Positions 42,973 through 53,081 are shown, counted from the stretch's first letter. The stretch: DNA of 64,000 nt from an uncultured Eubacteriales bacterium (GCA_900318145.1 ONJM01000011.1:21112-85111); one strand, 5' to 3'. Notes: generated from the letters alone by a model not told the origin. Numbers and translations: made by a program.

Positions 42973-44256
42973 TTACCGGTTGTTTTCCTCGTTCAGTTCG
43001 TCGATGACATCTTTTCTCGGTTCCGGACAGCAGCGCGGGCAGGGTTTCAGGCGGCTGAACGGGCTTTCGCCCAGCTGTCCGTAGTGGAACGGTTCCATCG
43101 TCGGATGAGTTCCGTTGTCCAGGACGTAGGTGGAGCAGGTAGGCGTCGCATGGTAATACTGTGCGTGCTTGCTGGGATTATAGTAGAGCACCAGCATGTC
43201 ATCCGGATAACCCAGCGTCCGCCCCGCGTCGTCCCAGATGATGACCTTCGTCGGCGCCTTGCCCCGCGAAACGCCGTCGCTCAGATGCTCCCACAGCCAT
43301 TTGTGGCATACGCCGTCGATATTGGCCTGCCGCTGCACGCGGATACAGCCGTGGCTGGCCTTCTCGCCCAGGAAGCGCTCGCACTGGTCATAGGTCCAGT
43401 TTCCTTCCTTGTCCTGCATCTGCGGCACCTCATGGATCAGGATGCCGTCGTTGATCCGGATTGCTTTCCTGCACCACATGTTGATCTCGCCGTCATCATT
43501 CTTCAGGGAGAAGTCTCCCGTCCAGCTGATGCACAGGAACTCGCCTGCCGGCGTTTCATTCCATCTGGTTCCCTTTTTCGGATTGTAGTACCCCGTGGAG
43601 CACAGCAGCGTGGAAAGCAGGTGCCCTTCCTCATATACGTACAGCCGCTGTTTCTGCTTGTCAATGACGAGGGCATACTGCTGATCCACCGGTACTTCCT
43701 TCAGCAGGGATGTCTCCACATATCCCTGGAATTTTTCAGCGTAAACCTTGACTTTGGAACCCTCCGGCGAGGAGGAATACGCCTCGATCAGCGTCCATTC
43801 CTCTCCCCGCTCCAGCACGTGCACCCCCTGGCTCGCGCCGGTAACCTCTCCGGTATACACCGTGCAGTCCCCGTCCGGCTCTTTCCGGACTTTGTACTGA
43901 TGCCGCTGGTTTACGTCCAGCACCGTCACCGGGGCGGTAAGCACCTTCCACACAGCGGCTTCATCCGTGCTTCCCATGGGCAGCTTCCAGTAGCAATCCT
44001 CATGTTCGCACTGCACCGGACTGCCTTCACCCGGGGTGTGCCATTCAATATCGTGAGCCAGCAGGCTCTCCGAAGGATCCCGGATCGTAACCTCCTCCAG
44101 ATCCAGGTTTCCCAGCAGATCCGACAGATCCAGCTCTCCCTCTGCCCTGCCGGCGCTCAGTCCGCAAAGCAACGCAAAGCCCGCCAGCAGGGCTGTCAGC
44201 CTGCGGGCGGGGCATTTTTCGTTTGCCCGGTTTCCCGGAGTTCTTTTTTTTCTCAT
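42973..44256 (-). CDS. L,D-transpeptidase (YkuD family)
   Basis: The protein has 427 residues and a signal peptide (LTALLAGFALLCGLSAGRA). An SH3-like or other beta-rich N-terminal region precedes the YkuD domain from about residue 205 (YALVIDKQKQRLYVYEEG), with ILIHEVP and the catalytic ASHGCIRVQ (Cys304). Family members cross-link peptidoglycan by 3-3 bonds or attach proteins to it. The tail is Cys-rich (CPRCCPEPR), which is unusual. The start lacks a strong ribosome-binding site. Confidence 0.92.
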   Translation of the reverse strand: MRKKRTPGNRANEKCPARRLTALLAGFALLCGLSAGRAEGELDLSDLLGNLDLEEVTIRDPSESLLAHDIEWHTPGEGSPVQCEHEDCYWKLPMGSTDEAAVWKVLTAPVTVLDVNQRHQYKVRKEPDGDCTVYTGEVTGASQGVHVLERGEEWTLIEAYSSSPEGSKVKVYAEKFQGYVETSLLKEVPVDQQYALVIDKQKQRLYVYEEGHLLSTLLCSTGYYNPKKGTRWNETPAGEFLCISWTGDFSLKNDDGEINMWCRKAIRINDGILIHEVPQMQDKEGNWTYDQCERFLGEKASHGCIRVQRQANIDGVCHKWLWEHLSDGVSRGKAPTKVIIWDDAGRTLGYPDDMLVLYYNPSKHAQYYHATPTCSTYVLDNGTHPTMEPFHYGQLGESPFSRLKPCPRCCPEPRKDVIDELNEENNR

Positions 44257-44287
44257 ATTTTACCGGTCCCGTTGATTTCTTTCCGTA

Positions 44288-46531
44288 TCAGTAAACCATC
44301 TTCCGGGTCGCCGCCCATCCGGCGTCAATGGCTTCCTGATGGCTTGTGGCATACGGCCCGATGGCGGTTACCTGCTCCTGCGTCCGCGGGAAATGGAGGC
44401 AGGCGTGGCCGCTGAAGTTGTTGTCCTGATTATGGGATGTTCCGTGGGGCGTGTCGTGCGTCGACGCCATATAGACGCTTCCGTCCGCGAAGATCACCCA
44501 CACCGGCTTCGGGTTCCAGGTTGTTTCGTCTCCGAAAGCCCGGCGCATCCTCATCGTATCGTTGGCCGTCACAGGTTCAAAGTCCGCGTGCGCGCCCAGG
44601 GAGAAAATGTGAATCTGCCAGGAGATCCCGGTCGTATAGTCATATACCGTCGCATAGGGATATTTCCGGCATACGTCTTTTACCGTGGTATACCAGTTGG
44701 CGTAAATCACGCGGGAGGCATTCGGTCTCCCCGCGATGGCATCTCCTCCGCCCGGTGCCAGTGTGGGAGCAGGGGTCGCCGTAGGTTTGGGCGTCACAGC
44801 GGGAGCAGGAGTGGACTTGCTGGCATTCAGCAGCGTCTGCAGCGTCCTGTTCCCCGCGATGCCGTCCACCGTCAGCTTATTCGCTTTCTGAAAGGCTTTT
44901 ACCGCCGCCAGGGTTTTCCGGCCGAAAATCCCGTCCGCTTTGCCGGTCAGATATCCCTGCTCAATCAACTTTTCCTGCAGGGATTTGACGCTTGTCCCGG
45001 TGCTCCCCTGACGCAGGGAACCGCTGGATGAGGATGGAGCAGGCGTGGCTGTTTCCCCCTGGTTTTCGGCAGGCTTCGCGTTGCCGCCGTAGAGCATCTT
45101 CAGCGTCACCGCGCCGGCCACTCCGTCCGCCGTCAGCCGGTTGGCTTTCTGAAAGGACCTTACGGCCGACATGGTCTGTATGCCGTAAACGCCGTCCGGT
45201 TTTCCCCCCAGGTATCCGAGCTGGATCAGGTTTTCCTGCAGCTGCTTCACATCCGTGCCCCGCATCCCTTTCCGCAGGGTTGTCCACACGGTGCTCCCCT
45301 GGTTTGAACCGGGAGCGGGTGTCGGGGCGGCCGTTGCGGGCGCTTCCGTATCCGGCACCCGGAAAGGAATCGCGGCGGTACTGTACAAAACCGCGTAGGT
45401 GTCCTTCCCGGCAACGCCGTCCGCCTTCAGGCCGTTGTTTGTCTGGAAGCTTTTAAGGGCGTTCACGCTGGCCCGGAAAAATTTGCCGTCGATATTCCCC
45501 CGGTAGTATCCCAGTTCCTGCAGACGCTGCTGCACGTTCCGGGCGTCTTCTCCCTCGGATCCGTTCTGTACCTTCGCGCCGGGAATAACCCATGCGGGTG
45601 CCGGCGTCGCGCTCGGCGCGGGGGGCGGCGTAGGCGTTGTTTCATCGTTCGGACCGAGTCCCTGGCCGCTCTCCAGCAGCTTCCGGGTCTCCGCGCCGGC
45701 CAGTCCGTCCGCCTTCAGGCCGTTCTTCTTCTGGAAAGCTTTTACGGCGCTGATCGTGGCCGTATCGTAAATATTGGTGATTTTTCCCTTATAGTATCCC
45801 TTGCCGGCAAGCATCTGCTGCAGTTCGCCCACCAGGGCTCCCGTATTGTTTCTCCGGATCGTGGCGCCGGCCGCGGGGCTTACGGTATTTACCTTCTGGG
45901 CGTTTCCTTTGGAATTCCGGGGTTTTCCGGAATAAATGAAAGCCTGCAGGTTCGCGTCCACCAGCCCGGTATCCGGATAATCGTTTTTCTGCTGTAAGGC
46001 GATCACCGCCTTTTCTGTCGCGTCCCCGAAATTACCGTCCGCCGCGAACCTGCTGTTCAGAAAGCCCAGTTCCGCCAGCGCTTCCTGCAGACAGCGCACT
46101 TCCACGCCTTTCATGCCTTTTTTCAGCATGATATATCCGCCGGCGTTCTCCTCCGGTGTCAGGGTCGGAATCGGCGTAGGCGTAGGCGTTACCCGGATCT
46201 TCTTTACCGTTTTCAGGACGATGTACTCGCCCCGCAGCCAGCCCTTGTATTTTCCGTATTCCACATGAACCCAGTTCCCGTTCTTCTCCGTCACGGTAAT
46301 CTGCATACCCGCGGGAATCCGGTAAATCAGTTCCGAATTCACGGACCGGCTTCTCCGCAGGTTCACCTTCACCTTCGTCACCGTGGTGTAAGGATAGCTG
46401 GGAACGATCTCCTGCTCTTCCTCCGCCGCCGCGGGTTCGATGGATCCGGTTACTGCCGCGCCTGTCAGGCAAAGCACAACCGCCAGCATGGCTGCCAGCC
46501 CCCGGAGCAGATTCTTTTTCAGCTGAGTCAT
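44288..46531 (-). CDS. Secreted SH3 and five-repeat PG_binding_1 protein with a clostridial C-terminal domain
   Basis: The 747 residues start with a signal peptide (LLRGLAAMLAVVLCLTGAA). A bacterial SH3 domain (about 50-105) is followed by five PG_binding_1 repeats spread over about 120-590, separated by Pro/Thr/Ala linkers. The C-terminal 130 residues contain GAHADFEPVTANDTMRMRRA and FSGHACLHF, a His/Asp-rich domain seen in clostridial wall proteins whose chemistry I cannot name. GGGAGGG lies upstream of the ATG, and it has a strong promoter of its own. Confidence 0.85.
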   Translation of the reverse strand: MTQLKKNLLRGLAAMLAVVLCLTGAAVTGSIEPAAAEEEQEIVPSYPYTTVTKVKVNLRRSRSVNSELIYRIPAGMQITVTEKNGNWVHVEYGKYKGWLRGEYIVLKTVKKIRVTPTPTPIPTLTPEENAGGYIMLKKGMKGVEVRCLQEALAELGFLNSRFAADGNFGDATEKAVIALQQKNDYPDTGLVDANLQAFIYSGKPRNSKGNAQKVNTVSPAAGATIRRNNTGALVGELQQMLAGKGYYKGKITNIYDTATISAVKAFQKKNGLKADGLAGAETRKLLESGQGLGPNDETTPTPPPAPSATPAPAWVIPGAKVQNGSEGEDARNVQQRLQELGYYRGNIDGKFFRASVNALKSFQTNNGLKADGVAGKDTYAVLYSTAAIPFRVPDTEAPATAAPTPAPGSNQGSTVWTTLRKGMRGTDVKQLQENLIQLGYLGGKPDGVYGIQTMSAVRSFQKANRLTADGVAGAVTLKMLYGGNAKPAENQGETATPAPSSSSGSLRQGSTGTSVKSLQEKLIEQGYLTGKADGIFGRKTLAAVKAFQKANKLTVDGIAGNRTLQTLLNASKSTPAPAVTPKPTATPAPTLAPGGGDAIAGRPNASRVIYANWYTTVKDVCRKYPYATVYDYTTGISWQIHIFSLGAHADFEPVTANDTMRMRRAFGDETTWNPKPVWVIFADGSVYMASTHDTPHGTSHNQDNNFSGHACLHFPRTQEQVTAIGPYATSHQEAIDAGWAATRKMVY

Positions 46532-46589
46532 GGAATTCCCTCCCGTTAGAAAAAGGCATAAAAATCCCGTTGGCATCCGATACAGAATT

Positions 46590-46618
46590 ATTTTACCCTC
46601 TCTGTTTCGAAATGTCAA
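46590..46618 (-). promoter_or_regulatory. Promoter of the SH3/PG-binding gene
   Basis: On the minus strand: perfect -35 TTGACA, 17 bases, -10 TAAAAT. The -35 begins 16 bases after the stop of the DUF6171 gene. Confidence 0.85.
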
Positions 46619-46634
46619 CGGAAACTTTACGATT

Positions 46635-46910
46635 TTATGACGTTTTTGTTAATGGGCAATGCTTTGCCTTCCGGGCAGCCCGCAGCTCCACATAGCATCC
46701 GCAAGCAGCGCAGGTACCCTCGTGCAGCTGGCCGCAGCGGCGGCACTCCCGCAGCCTCGCCCGGTATTCCTCGTCGCTGACCTTTTCTTCCGGGGGAATC
46801 TGTTCCAGCCGCTCTTCCAGGATTTTCCGCAGCTCCGCTCCCCGGGGAAGATCCGCGATCAGGCATTTCCGGCAAACCGGATGCCCGTCTTCCGCGGCGC
46901 TCCCGCTCAC
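46635..46910 (-). CDS. Small Cys-rich protein (DUF6171-like)
   Basis: The 91 residues have three Cys pairs: [27 protein letters not shown] and a final HCPL, which suggest a zinc-binding fold. I place it in the DUF6171 group with moderate certainty; no function is known. The start GTG at 46910 gives a GTGA overlap with the abfA stop and has CGGAG eight bases upstream. A longer ATG frame to 46934 also exists but is less likely. Confidence 0.8.
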   Translation of the reverse strand: MSGSAAEDGHPVCRKCLIADLPRGAELRKILEERLEQIPPEEKVSDEEYRARLRECRRCGQLHEGTCAACGCYVELRAARKAKHCPLTKTS

Positions 46911-48370
46911 AGGCGGATCTCCGCTGTGGCGCACGCCGGCATCTTCACCAGCAGCGCACCGTCCCGGATCCGGAAATCCGTGAAGCTTTCCGCTTTCAGC
47001 GGAGCGTTGCCGAAATCATTGTATTCATCCATCCTGCCGGTAAGAATCCGCCCCTGCGCTTCCGTAATCTTCTCGTCCCGCAGGGAAACCAGCACTTCCT
47101 CCCCTTCGTCGGGATTCAGGTTGGTCAGGGTCACGGTCACCTTTCCGTCCTTCTCGGAAGCGGAAGCGGAAATTCCGGGCACCTGATACTTTTCATTGCC
47201 CAGCTGTCCGGCTTCCACGAAGCAGTCCAGCTCCTTCGCGTCCATATGCGCCTTGTACAGGTCGAACACATGGTACGTGGGCGTCAGCACCATCTGTTCG
47301 CCTTCCGTCAGGATGATCGCCTGCAGTACGTTCACCGTCTGGGCGATATTCGCCATGAACACCCGGTCGCAGTGGCGGTTGAACGCGTCCAGGGAAACCG
47401 CCGCCACCATGGCGTCCCGCATCGTGTTCTGCTGGTAAAGGAATCCCGGGTTCGTATCCGGCTCCACCTTGAACCATGTGCCCCATTCGTCGATTACCAG
47501 GCCGATCCGCTTCTTCGGATCGTACCGGTCCATAATCTTTGCGTGCAGCATCAGCTTCCGCTCGATATCCTCCGCAAAAGCGATGGTTTCCCAGTAGTCG
47601 TCCTTCGTAAACTTTGTGGCGCTGTTCTTGTTGTTCCACCCTCCGGGAATCGTGTAGCTGTGCATGCTCAGGCCGTCCATGCAGAAGGCCGCGTTCTTCA
47701 TCAGGACTTCCGTCCAGTTTTCATCGGCGTCGGAAGGGCCGCAGGCAATCTTGTACAGCTTGTTTTCCCCGTACTGCCGGCAGAAATTCTGGTACCGCCG
47801 GTACTCATCCGCGTAGTATTCCGGGCGCATCAGTCCGCCGCAGCCCCAGCTTTCGTTGCCTACGCCCCAGAAACGTACGCCCCAGCTGTCCTGCTGTCCG
47901 TTCGCCCGGCGTTCGCGTACCACGGAGGAATCCCCGTCAGAGTTCAGGTATTCCACCCATTCGCTCATTTCCTTCACGGTGCCGCTGCCGACATTCCCCG
48001 TAATATAAGGGTCGCAGCCCACCTGGCGGCAGAGCTCCAGGAACTCGTGCGTACCGAAGGAATTGTCCTCCGTCACGCCGCCCCAGTTGGTGTTCACCAT
48101 CCGCTTGCGGCTCTCCTGCGGACCGATTCCGTCCCGCCAGTGGTATTCGTCCGCGAAGCAGCCGCCCGGCCAGCGCAGCACGGGCATGTTCAGAGCTTTC
48201 ATGGCTTTCACCACGTCCGTCCGCATCCCGTTTACGTTGGGAATATCGCTGTCCTTCCCGACGAAAATCCCGCCGTAGATGCACCGTCCCAGATGTTCGG
48301 CAAAATGTCCGTAGATGTAGCGTGAAATCGTCCCGCAGGACCGCTTCCGGTCAATGCTGATCTGTGCCAT
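46907..48370 (-). CDS. abfA: GH51 alpha-L-arabinofuranosidase
   Basis: The protein has 487 residues. A GH51 (beta/alpha)8 barrel carries the acid/base Glu173 in WGVGNESWG and the nucleophile Glu295 in [10 protein letters not shown] beta-sandwich C-terminal domain follows. It has no signal peptide, so it acts in the cytoplasm on imported arabino-oligosaccharides, releasing L-arabinose. The gene lies 27 bases after rnc, with no room for a separate promoter of usual size. An AraR-type regulator heads the same-strand run 10 kb upstream. Confidence 0.95.
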   Translation of the reverse strand: MAQISIDRKRSCGTISRYIYGHFAEHLGRCIYGGIFVGKDSDIPNVNGMRTDVVKAMKALNMPVLRWPGGCFADEYHWRDGIGPQESRKRMVNTNWGGVTEDNSFGTHEFLELCRQVGCDPYITGNVGSGTVKEMSEWVEYLNSDGDSSVVRERRANGQQDSWGVRFWGVGNESWGCGGLMRPEYYADEYRRYQNFCRQYGENKLYKIACGPSDADENWTEVLMKNAAFCMDGLSMHSYTIPGGWNNKNSATKFTKDDYWETIAFAEDIERKLMLHAKIMDRYDPKKRIGLVIDEWGTWFKVEPDTNPGFLYQQNTMRDAMVAAVSLDAFNRHCDRVFMANIAQTVNVLQAIILTEGEQMVLTPTYHVFDLYKAHMDAKELDCFVEAGQLGNEKYQVPGISASASEKDGKVTVTLTNLNPDEGEEVLVSLRDEKITEAQGRILTGRMDEYNDFGNAPLKAESFTDFRIRDGALLVKMPACATAEIRL

Positions 48371-48397
48371 GCAGTCATCCTCCTTTATTTTCGCCGG

Positions 48398-49066
48398 TCA
48401 GCGCGCGGTGCCGAGCAATTTCAGCGCGTCCAGCGCCGCGGCCTGTTCCGCCTGTTTTTTTGTCTTTCCGGTACCGCGGCCGATTTCCTGCTCCCCGCGG
48501 TACGCTGCCGCCTCGAATACCGGATTATGCGGCGGCCCGCTTGTGCCGGTAATGCTGTAGGTCGGCGTTTCTCCGCCGTTCTTCTGCAGCAGCTCCTGCA
48601 GCTGTCCCTTGCTGTCCTGCATGGGGCGGCTCACTTCGCCTTCCTCCGGCCAGTGGACTTCCACCACCTTCCGGGCCGCTTCCATGCCGCCGTCCAGGTA
48701 CACCGCCGCCAGCACCGCTTCCATAGCGTCGCACAGCACGCTAGGCTTTGTGCGCCCGCCTGTCAGCTCCTCGCCCCGGTCCATCCGCAGCGCCTCGCCG
48801 ATGCCCAGCCGCCCCGCGATCTGGCTCAGGGCCGCCTCACATACCAGCAGGGCCCGCATATGGGTCAGGGATCCTTCCCGGTCGTCCGGATGGTTCCGGT
48901 ACAGGCGGTCGCTCATGATGTACTGCAGTACCGCGTCCCCCAGGAATTCCAGCCGCTGGTTATCCTCTTTTCCCATGGATGGGTGCGTCAAAGCGCGGCG
49001 AAGCAGCGCTTCGTCGCGGAATGTGTATCCCAGCGCGTCCATCACGCGCTTCAGCTTTTCCTGCAT
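48398..49066 (-). CDS. rnc: Ribonuclease III
   Basis: The protein has 222 residues. The nuclease domain holds the signature QRLEFLGDAVLQYIMSDRL, and the second acidic cluster lies in CDAMEAVLAAVYLDGG. The C-terminal double-stranded-RNA-binding domain starts near 150 (KGQLQELLQKNG). It processes rRNA precursors and structured mRNAs. It follows acpP by 13 bases; acpP-rnc is a conserved pair. The start has only a weak ribosome-binding site. Confidence 0.96.
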   Translation of the reverse strand: MQEKLKRVMDALGYTFRDEALLRRALTHPSMGKEDNQRLEFLGDAVLQYIMSDRLYRNHPDDREGSLTHMRALLVCEAALSQIAGRLGIGEALRMDRGEELTGGRTKPSVLCDAMEAVLAAVYLDGGMEAARKVVEVHWPEEGEVSRPMQDSKGQLQELLQKNGGETPTYSITGTSGPPHNPVFEAAAYRGEQEIGRGTGKTKKQAEQAAALDALKLLGTAR

Positions 49067-49079
49067 GGGCTGTGCCGTC

Positions 49080-49310
49080 TCAGCCTTTCACGCTCGCCAC
49101 GTAAGCCGCCACGTCGCCGACCGTCTTCAGCTTCATGATCTGGTCGTCTTCAACGGTGATCCCGAAGCGGTCTTCCAGATCCATGATCATCACCATGATA
49201 TTGGCGGAATCCGCGCGCAGATCCTCAATCAGGCGGCTCTCCGGCTTAATCTCATCGGGATTCACCTTCAGCTGTTCCGCGATCATACCCTTGATAGTTT
49301 CGAAATCCAT
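49080..49310 (-). CDS. acpP: Acyl carrier protein
   Basis: The protein has 76 residues. The phosphopantetheine-bearing Ser is Ser35 in LRADSANIMVMIMDLEDRFG. The residues after DS differ from the usual LDTVEL, which is a variant seen in some Clostridia. It carries growing acyl chains in fatty-acid synthesis and works with PlsX, coded just upstream. Only a 55-base spacer separates it from plsX. Confidence 0.9.
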   Translation of the reverse strand: MDFETIKGMIAEQLKVNPDEIKPESRLIEDLRADSANIMVMIMDLEDRFGITVEDDQIMKLKTVGDVAAYVASVKG

Positions 49311-49365
49311 TTTTGTTCCCTCCTGTAAATAATTAAGTCAACACCTGTTCACCGCCGGCTGCCGG

Positions 49366-50367
49366 TCACTGGCCGCCGATCTTCCCGATGCCGTCGCGGA
49401 TGATATCCACAACATGCCCGTCGATCATTTTGATACACTGGCCGATAGCGCTGCAGAAAGCGTAACCGTTGCTGGAGCCGTGGGCCTTCACCACCGCTCC
49501 CTGCACGCCAAGCAGCGGCGCACCGCCGATTTCGTCGGAATCCATCGCCTTCTTCACGCGCTTGAAGGCGGGTTTGGCGATAAGTCCCGCGATCTTTCCG
49601 CGGGTGTCCGCGACCAGTTCCTTTTTGATCAGCCCGAGCAGCGCCGTAGCCAGGCCTTCCGTATACTTCAGGATCAGGTTGCCGCCGAATCCGTCTGTCA
49701 CCACCACGTCCGCCTTGTCCAGGGGAATATCCCGAGCTTCAACGTTGCCGATAAAATTATAGGGCGCCTTTTCCATCAGAGGATAGGTTTCCTTCACCAG
49801 CGCGTTGCCCTTCTCGGCCTCCGCCCCGATGTTCACCAGGCCGATCCGGGGGTTCTCCATTCCCACCACGCCCTTCATGTAGGCGTCTCCCATGACGCCG
49901 AACTGCACCAGGTATTCCGGTTTGCAGTCCACGTTGGCGCCGCAGTCGATCAGCAGGAAATAGTTTTTGCCGTTCGGTATAAGGGGCGCCAGGGCAGGGC
50001 GCTCCACGCCCGGAATTCTGCCCAGCCGGAACATGCCGCCGGCCAGGGTGGCGCCGGTGGAGCCCGCGGATACGAACCCGTCTGCCTCACCGCTGCGCAC
50101 CTTCAGCATCCCCTGCACGGTTGCGCTGTTCACCTTTTTGCGCACGCCCATCACCGGGCTTTCATGGTTGGTGATCACCTCCGGCGCTTCCTCCAGCGTC
50201 AGCCGGTCTTTCACGTCGCTGTAATCTCCCAGGAAAGGCTTCACCTCGTCCAGTTTTCCGGCCAGGATAATCTCCAGCTCCGGATACTGCCGCAGGGCTT
50301 TCAGCGCCCCCGTAACCGGCGCTTCCGGCGCCAGATCGCCGCCCATTGCGTCCACGTAAATTTTCAA
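49366..50367 (-). CDS. plsX: Phosphate acyltransferase PlsX
   Basis: The protein has 333 residues. KIYVDAMGGDLAPEAPVTGA is the family N terminus, and the motifs FVSAGSTGATLAGGMFRLG and VVTDGFGGNLILKYTEG follow. It makes acyl phosphate from acyl-ACP for glycerolipid synthesis. It is 12 bases after proS and precedes acpP, giving plsX-acpP-rnc as in Bacillus. fabD and fabG, which often lie between them, are missing here. Confidence 0.96.
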   Translation of the reverse strand: MKIYVDAMGGDLAPEAPVTGALKALRQYPELEIILAGKLDEVKPFLGDYSDVKDRLTLEEAPEVITNHESPVMGVRKKVNSATVQGMLKVRSGEADGFVSAGSTGATLAGGMFRLGRIPGVERPALAPLIPNGKNYFLLIDCGANVDCKPEYLVQFGVMGDAYMKGVVGMENPRIGLVNIGAEAEKGNALVKETYPLMEKAPYNFIGNVEARDIPLDKADVVVTDGFGGNLILKYTEGLATALLGLIKKELVADTRGKIAGLIAKPAFKRVKKAMDSDEIGGAPLLGVQGAVVKAHGSSNGYAFCSAIGQCIKMIDGHVVDIIRDGIGKIGGQ

Positions 50368-50379
50368 CTTGCCGCCTCC

Positions 50380-51828
50380 TCAGTACGCCTTTGCGAAGTA
50401 CATGACCTTTTCGGCTTTTTTGCCGCAGCAGACGCAGGTATCGCCGAATTTCGCGCCAGCCTGGTCAAAGGGCATATTCCTGGAGGAAGCGTTGAACCTG
50501 TCCTTGATCTCATCCTCGCAGGCTCTGTCTCCGCACCACATAGCTTTCGCGAACCCGTTCTCCACAGCCTTGCCCAGCTCGTCCATATTATGCACTTCGC
50601 TGGTCCGCTCATCCCGGAAGGCCTTTGCCTGGGCGTAAAGGGTTTTCTGCACGTCCTCCAGCAGTTCCTGCACCTTTGCCGCGATGCCTTCGAGCGGTAC
50701 CGTGAACTTTTCCAGCGTATCCCGGCGGAAAACGGTTACAACGCCGTTTTCCAGATCCCGCGGTCCGACCTCCAGCCGCAGCGGAACGCCCTTCAGTTCC
50801 CAGTCGTTGAACTTGAAGCCCGCGCTGACGGTGTCCCGCGTATCCAGCTTCACCCGGATTCCCGCCCGCTTCAGTTCCTCCTGTATTTCACCGCACTTCT
50901 CCAGCACGCCGCCTTTATGGGCCGCGATCGGCAGGATCACCGCCTGGATCGGCGCGACCTTCGGCGGCAGCCGCAGTCCGCGCTCGTCCCCATGGGTCAT
51001 GATGATCGCCCCGATCAGCCGCGTGCTCACGCCCCAGCTCGTTTCATGGACGTACTCCAGTTTCCCTTCCTTGCTCTGGTACTGGATATCGTAGGCTTCG
51101 GCAAAGTTTGTGCCGAAGTTATGGCTGGTTCCGGCCTGCAGCGCTTTTCCGTCCTGCATCATGGCTTCCATGGAATAGGTCGCCCGGGCGCCGGCAAACT
51201 TTTCCTTGTCGCTCTTGCGGCCTACATAAACCGGCAGCGCAAGCACGTCCTCGGCAACCTCGCGGTAGACTTCCAGCATTTTCAGGGTCTCTTCCTCGGC
51301 CTCTTCCGCTGTGGCATGGATGGTGTGGCCTTCCTGCCACAGGAATTCGCTCGTCCGCAGGAAGGGCCGCGTAGCCTTTTCCCACCGCATCACGGAACAC
51401 CATTGGTTGTACATCATCGGCAGATCCCGCCAGGTCTGCACCCACTTGGAATACATGGAGCAGAAAATGGTCTCGCTGGTGGGGCGCACTGCCAGCCGCT
51501 CCTGCAGCGTTTCGCCGCCTCCCTGCGTCACCCACGCCACTTCCGGCGCGAAGCCTTCCACGTGCTCCGCTTCCTTCAGCAGCAGGCTTTCCGGAATCAG
51601 CATCGGAAAATAGACATTCTCCGCTCCGGTTTCCTTGAAGCGCGCGTCCATCTCCGCCTGAATCCGTTCCCAGATGGCGTAGCCGTAGGGACGGATAATC
51701 ATGCATCCGCGCACCGGCGCGTAGTCGCACAGCTCCGTCTGCTTGATCACGTCCGTATACCATTGTGAAAAGTCTTCGCTCCTGGGCGTGATGTGGGTAA
51801 CAAATTCCTGTTTCTGTTCCTTAGCCAT
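50380..51828 (-). CDS. proS: Prolyl-tRNA synthetase, archaeal/eukaryotic type (ProS type 3)
   Basis: The protein has 482 residues. The class II core shows RPTSETIFCSMYSKWVQTWR and MRWEKATRPFLRTSEFLWQE. The C-terminal domain has the zinc site region (CEDEIKDRF, CVCCGKKAEKVM) and ends in AKAY, a terminal Tyr that is typical of the archaeal-like form. It has no YbaK-like editing insert, so mis-charged tRNA-Pro would need a separate editing enzyme. It lies 68 bases after the DUF5711 gene. Confidence 0.96.
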   Translation of the reverse strand: MAKEQKQEFVTHITPRSEDFSQWYTDVIKQTELCDYAPVRGCMIIRPYGYAIWERIQAEMDARFKETGAENVYFPMLIPESLLLKEAEHVEGFAPEVAWVTQGGGETLQERLAVRPTSETIFCSMYSKWVQTWRDLPMMYNQWCSVMRWEKATRPFLRTSEFLWQEGHTIHATAEEAEEETLKMLEVYREVAEDVLALPVYVGRKSDKEKFAGARATYSMEAMMQDGKALQAGTSHNFGTNFAEAYDIQYQSKEGKLEYVHETSWGVSTRLIGAIIMTHGDERGLRLPPKVAPIQAVILPIAAHKGGVLEKCGEIQEELKRAGIRVKLDTRDTVSAGFKFNDWELKGVPLRLEVGPRDLENGVVTVFRRDTLEKFTVPLEGIAAKVQELLEDVQKTLYAQAKAFRDERTSEVHNMDELGKAVENGFAKAMWCGDRACEDEIKDRFNASSRNMPFDQAGAKFGDTCVCCGKKAEKVMYFAKAY

Positions 51829-51896
51829 GATTTACAAATCCTTTCTTTACAGCTCACCGGCCGCTGGTCACTGACTGCAGGCCGCAGGTCACCGAA

Positions 51897-53081
51897 TTAC
51901 TGCGGAAGCGTCAGCGCGTACATGGATTCTCCGCTGGCCAGCAGCATCTTTCCGTCGCTTGTGATCCCGTAGCACGCCGTGGTGTCTCCGTTCATATTTC
52001 CCGGAATCCGGTAGGCGAAGAAGCGCTGGCTTCCGGTATCCGCCCGGTAAACATAATTCGCGGCCACGGCGTAAATGTTCCCGCTATAGATGTTTGCGCC
52101 CACGCATTTCGCCGGAAGGGTATACCGTTTGTCCCGGTCCCCCTCCAGCACCCGCAGTTCACTGATCACCTGCGCGCTGGATGTCTGGCTGGTAGGCGCC
52201 AGCAGCAGCTTCGCCCTTCCCCGTTCCGGCACCTCGTAGTCAATCAGCTTCCAGCCGTACACAAGCATCGTGGAATTGGTATCCTGCACGCACTTGTAAT
52301 CGTAGGTGTAAACCTGCTGCGTACTGAATACCCGCAGCCGGGCGTTCTCATACAGCACCTTGTACGTCATGGATTCGCCCAGGGAAACCGCGCCGGTATT
52401 CATCTTGCCCACCTGGTAGGTGTTCAGCACCGTGTTCGGCGCCGTGCCGAACACGTCCAGCGCCAGCGTCCACAGATATTCGCCCCTGTCTCCGAAGAAG
52501 CCCGCGTCCAGCAGCATCAGTCCGCTGTAGGCGTCCGCTTCCACGTCCACCTGTCCGCCGTTCAGGTCCTTGATGTTGAGCTTCGGCGCCGTATCCGCGC
52601 CTACCGCCACAGCGACGTACCGCTCCCCGACCCGGGCGAACTGCACCTCGCCTTCCAGGCTTTCGTTATAGGTGGAGTTTCCGTTCCGGTCCACCAGGTA
52701 CAGCTGCCGTCCGGTCCATACCGCCACGTGGGTCGGCCCCACGCTGAAATGAATGTCGGTGCCTGCCGGGAAGCTCCATCGGATCGTGCCTCCGCTGGAC
52801 AGATGGTGAATCGACGCGCCGTCATAGTAGATCAGCCCGTCCCGGAAAGGCGTCACGCTCTGGTTCGCGTAGCAGGGCAGGCTCACCAGGCTGATTTCCT
52901 TTCCTTTGCCGTATCCGCGCAGAAAGTGGACCCCCAGCACCACCGCCAGGATCACTCCCACCAGAATGATCCAGCTGCGGATCTGCCGCTTCCGGATAAC
53001 CTCCTGGTTCATCAGCCGTTCCGCCGCCGCGTTCCGGCTCTGCCTGCGCTGCAGCTGATCGCTCATGATCTGCTTTGCCAT
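51897..53081 (-). CDS. DUF5711-family membrane-anchored beta-propeller-like protein
   Basis: The protein has 394 residues. A basic cytoplasmic N terminus (MSDQLQRRQSRNAAAERLMN) precedes one membrane segment (SWIILVGVILAVVLGVHFL), and the rest is outside. The outside part is beta-rich with propeller-like strands (LIYYDGASIHHLSSGGTIRW; NIYSGNIYAVAANYVYRADTG). DUF5711 is typical of Clostridia and its function is unknown. It sits between mrp and proS, 16 bases after mrp. Confidence 0.85.
   Translation of the reverse strand: MAKQIMSDQLQRRQSRNAAAERLMNQEVIRKRQIRSWIILVGVILAVVLGVHFLRGYGKGKEISLVSLPCYANQSVTPFRDGLIYYDGASIHHLSSGGTIRWSFPAGTDIHFSVGPTHVAVWTGRQLYLVDRNGNSTYNESLEGEVQFARVGERYVAVAVGADTAPKLNIKDLNGGQVDVEADAYSGLMLLDAGFFGDRGEYLWTLALDVFGTAPNTVLNTYQVGKMNTGAVSLGESMTYKVLYENARLRVFSTQQVYTYDYKCVQDTNSTMLVYGWKLIDYEVPERGRAKLLLAPTSQTSSAQVISELRVLEGDRDKRYTLPAKCVGANIYSGNIYAVAANYVYRADTGSQRFFAYRIPGNMNGDTTACYGITSDGKMLLASGESMYALTLPQ

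Noticed and set aside
51829-51896. T-box leader upstream of proS
   Set aside because: The 68-base spacer is too short and lacks the T-box sequence; the same applies to the 29 bases before serS.
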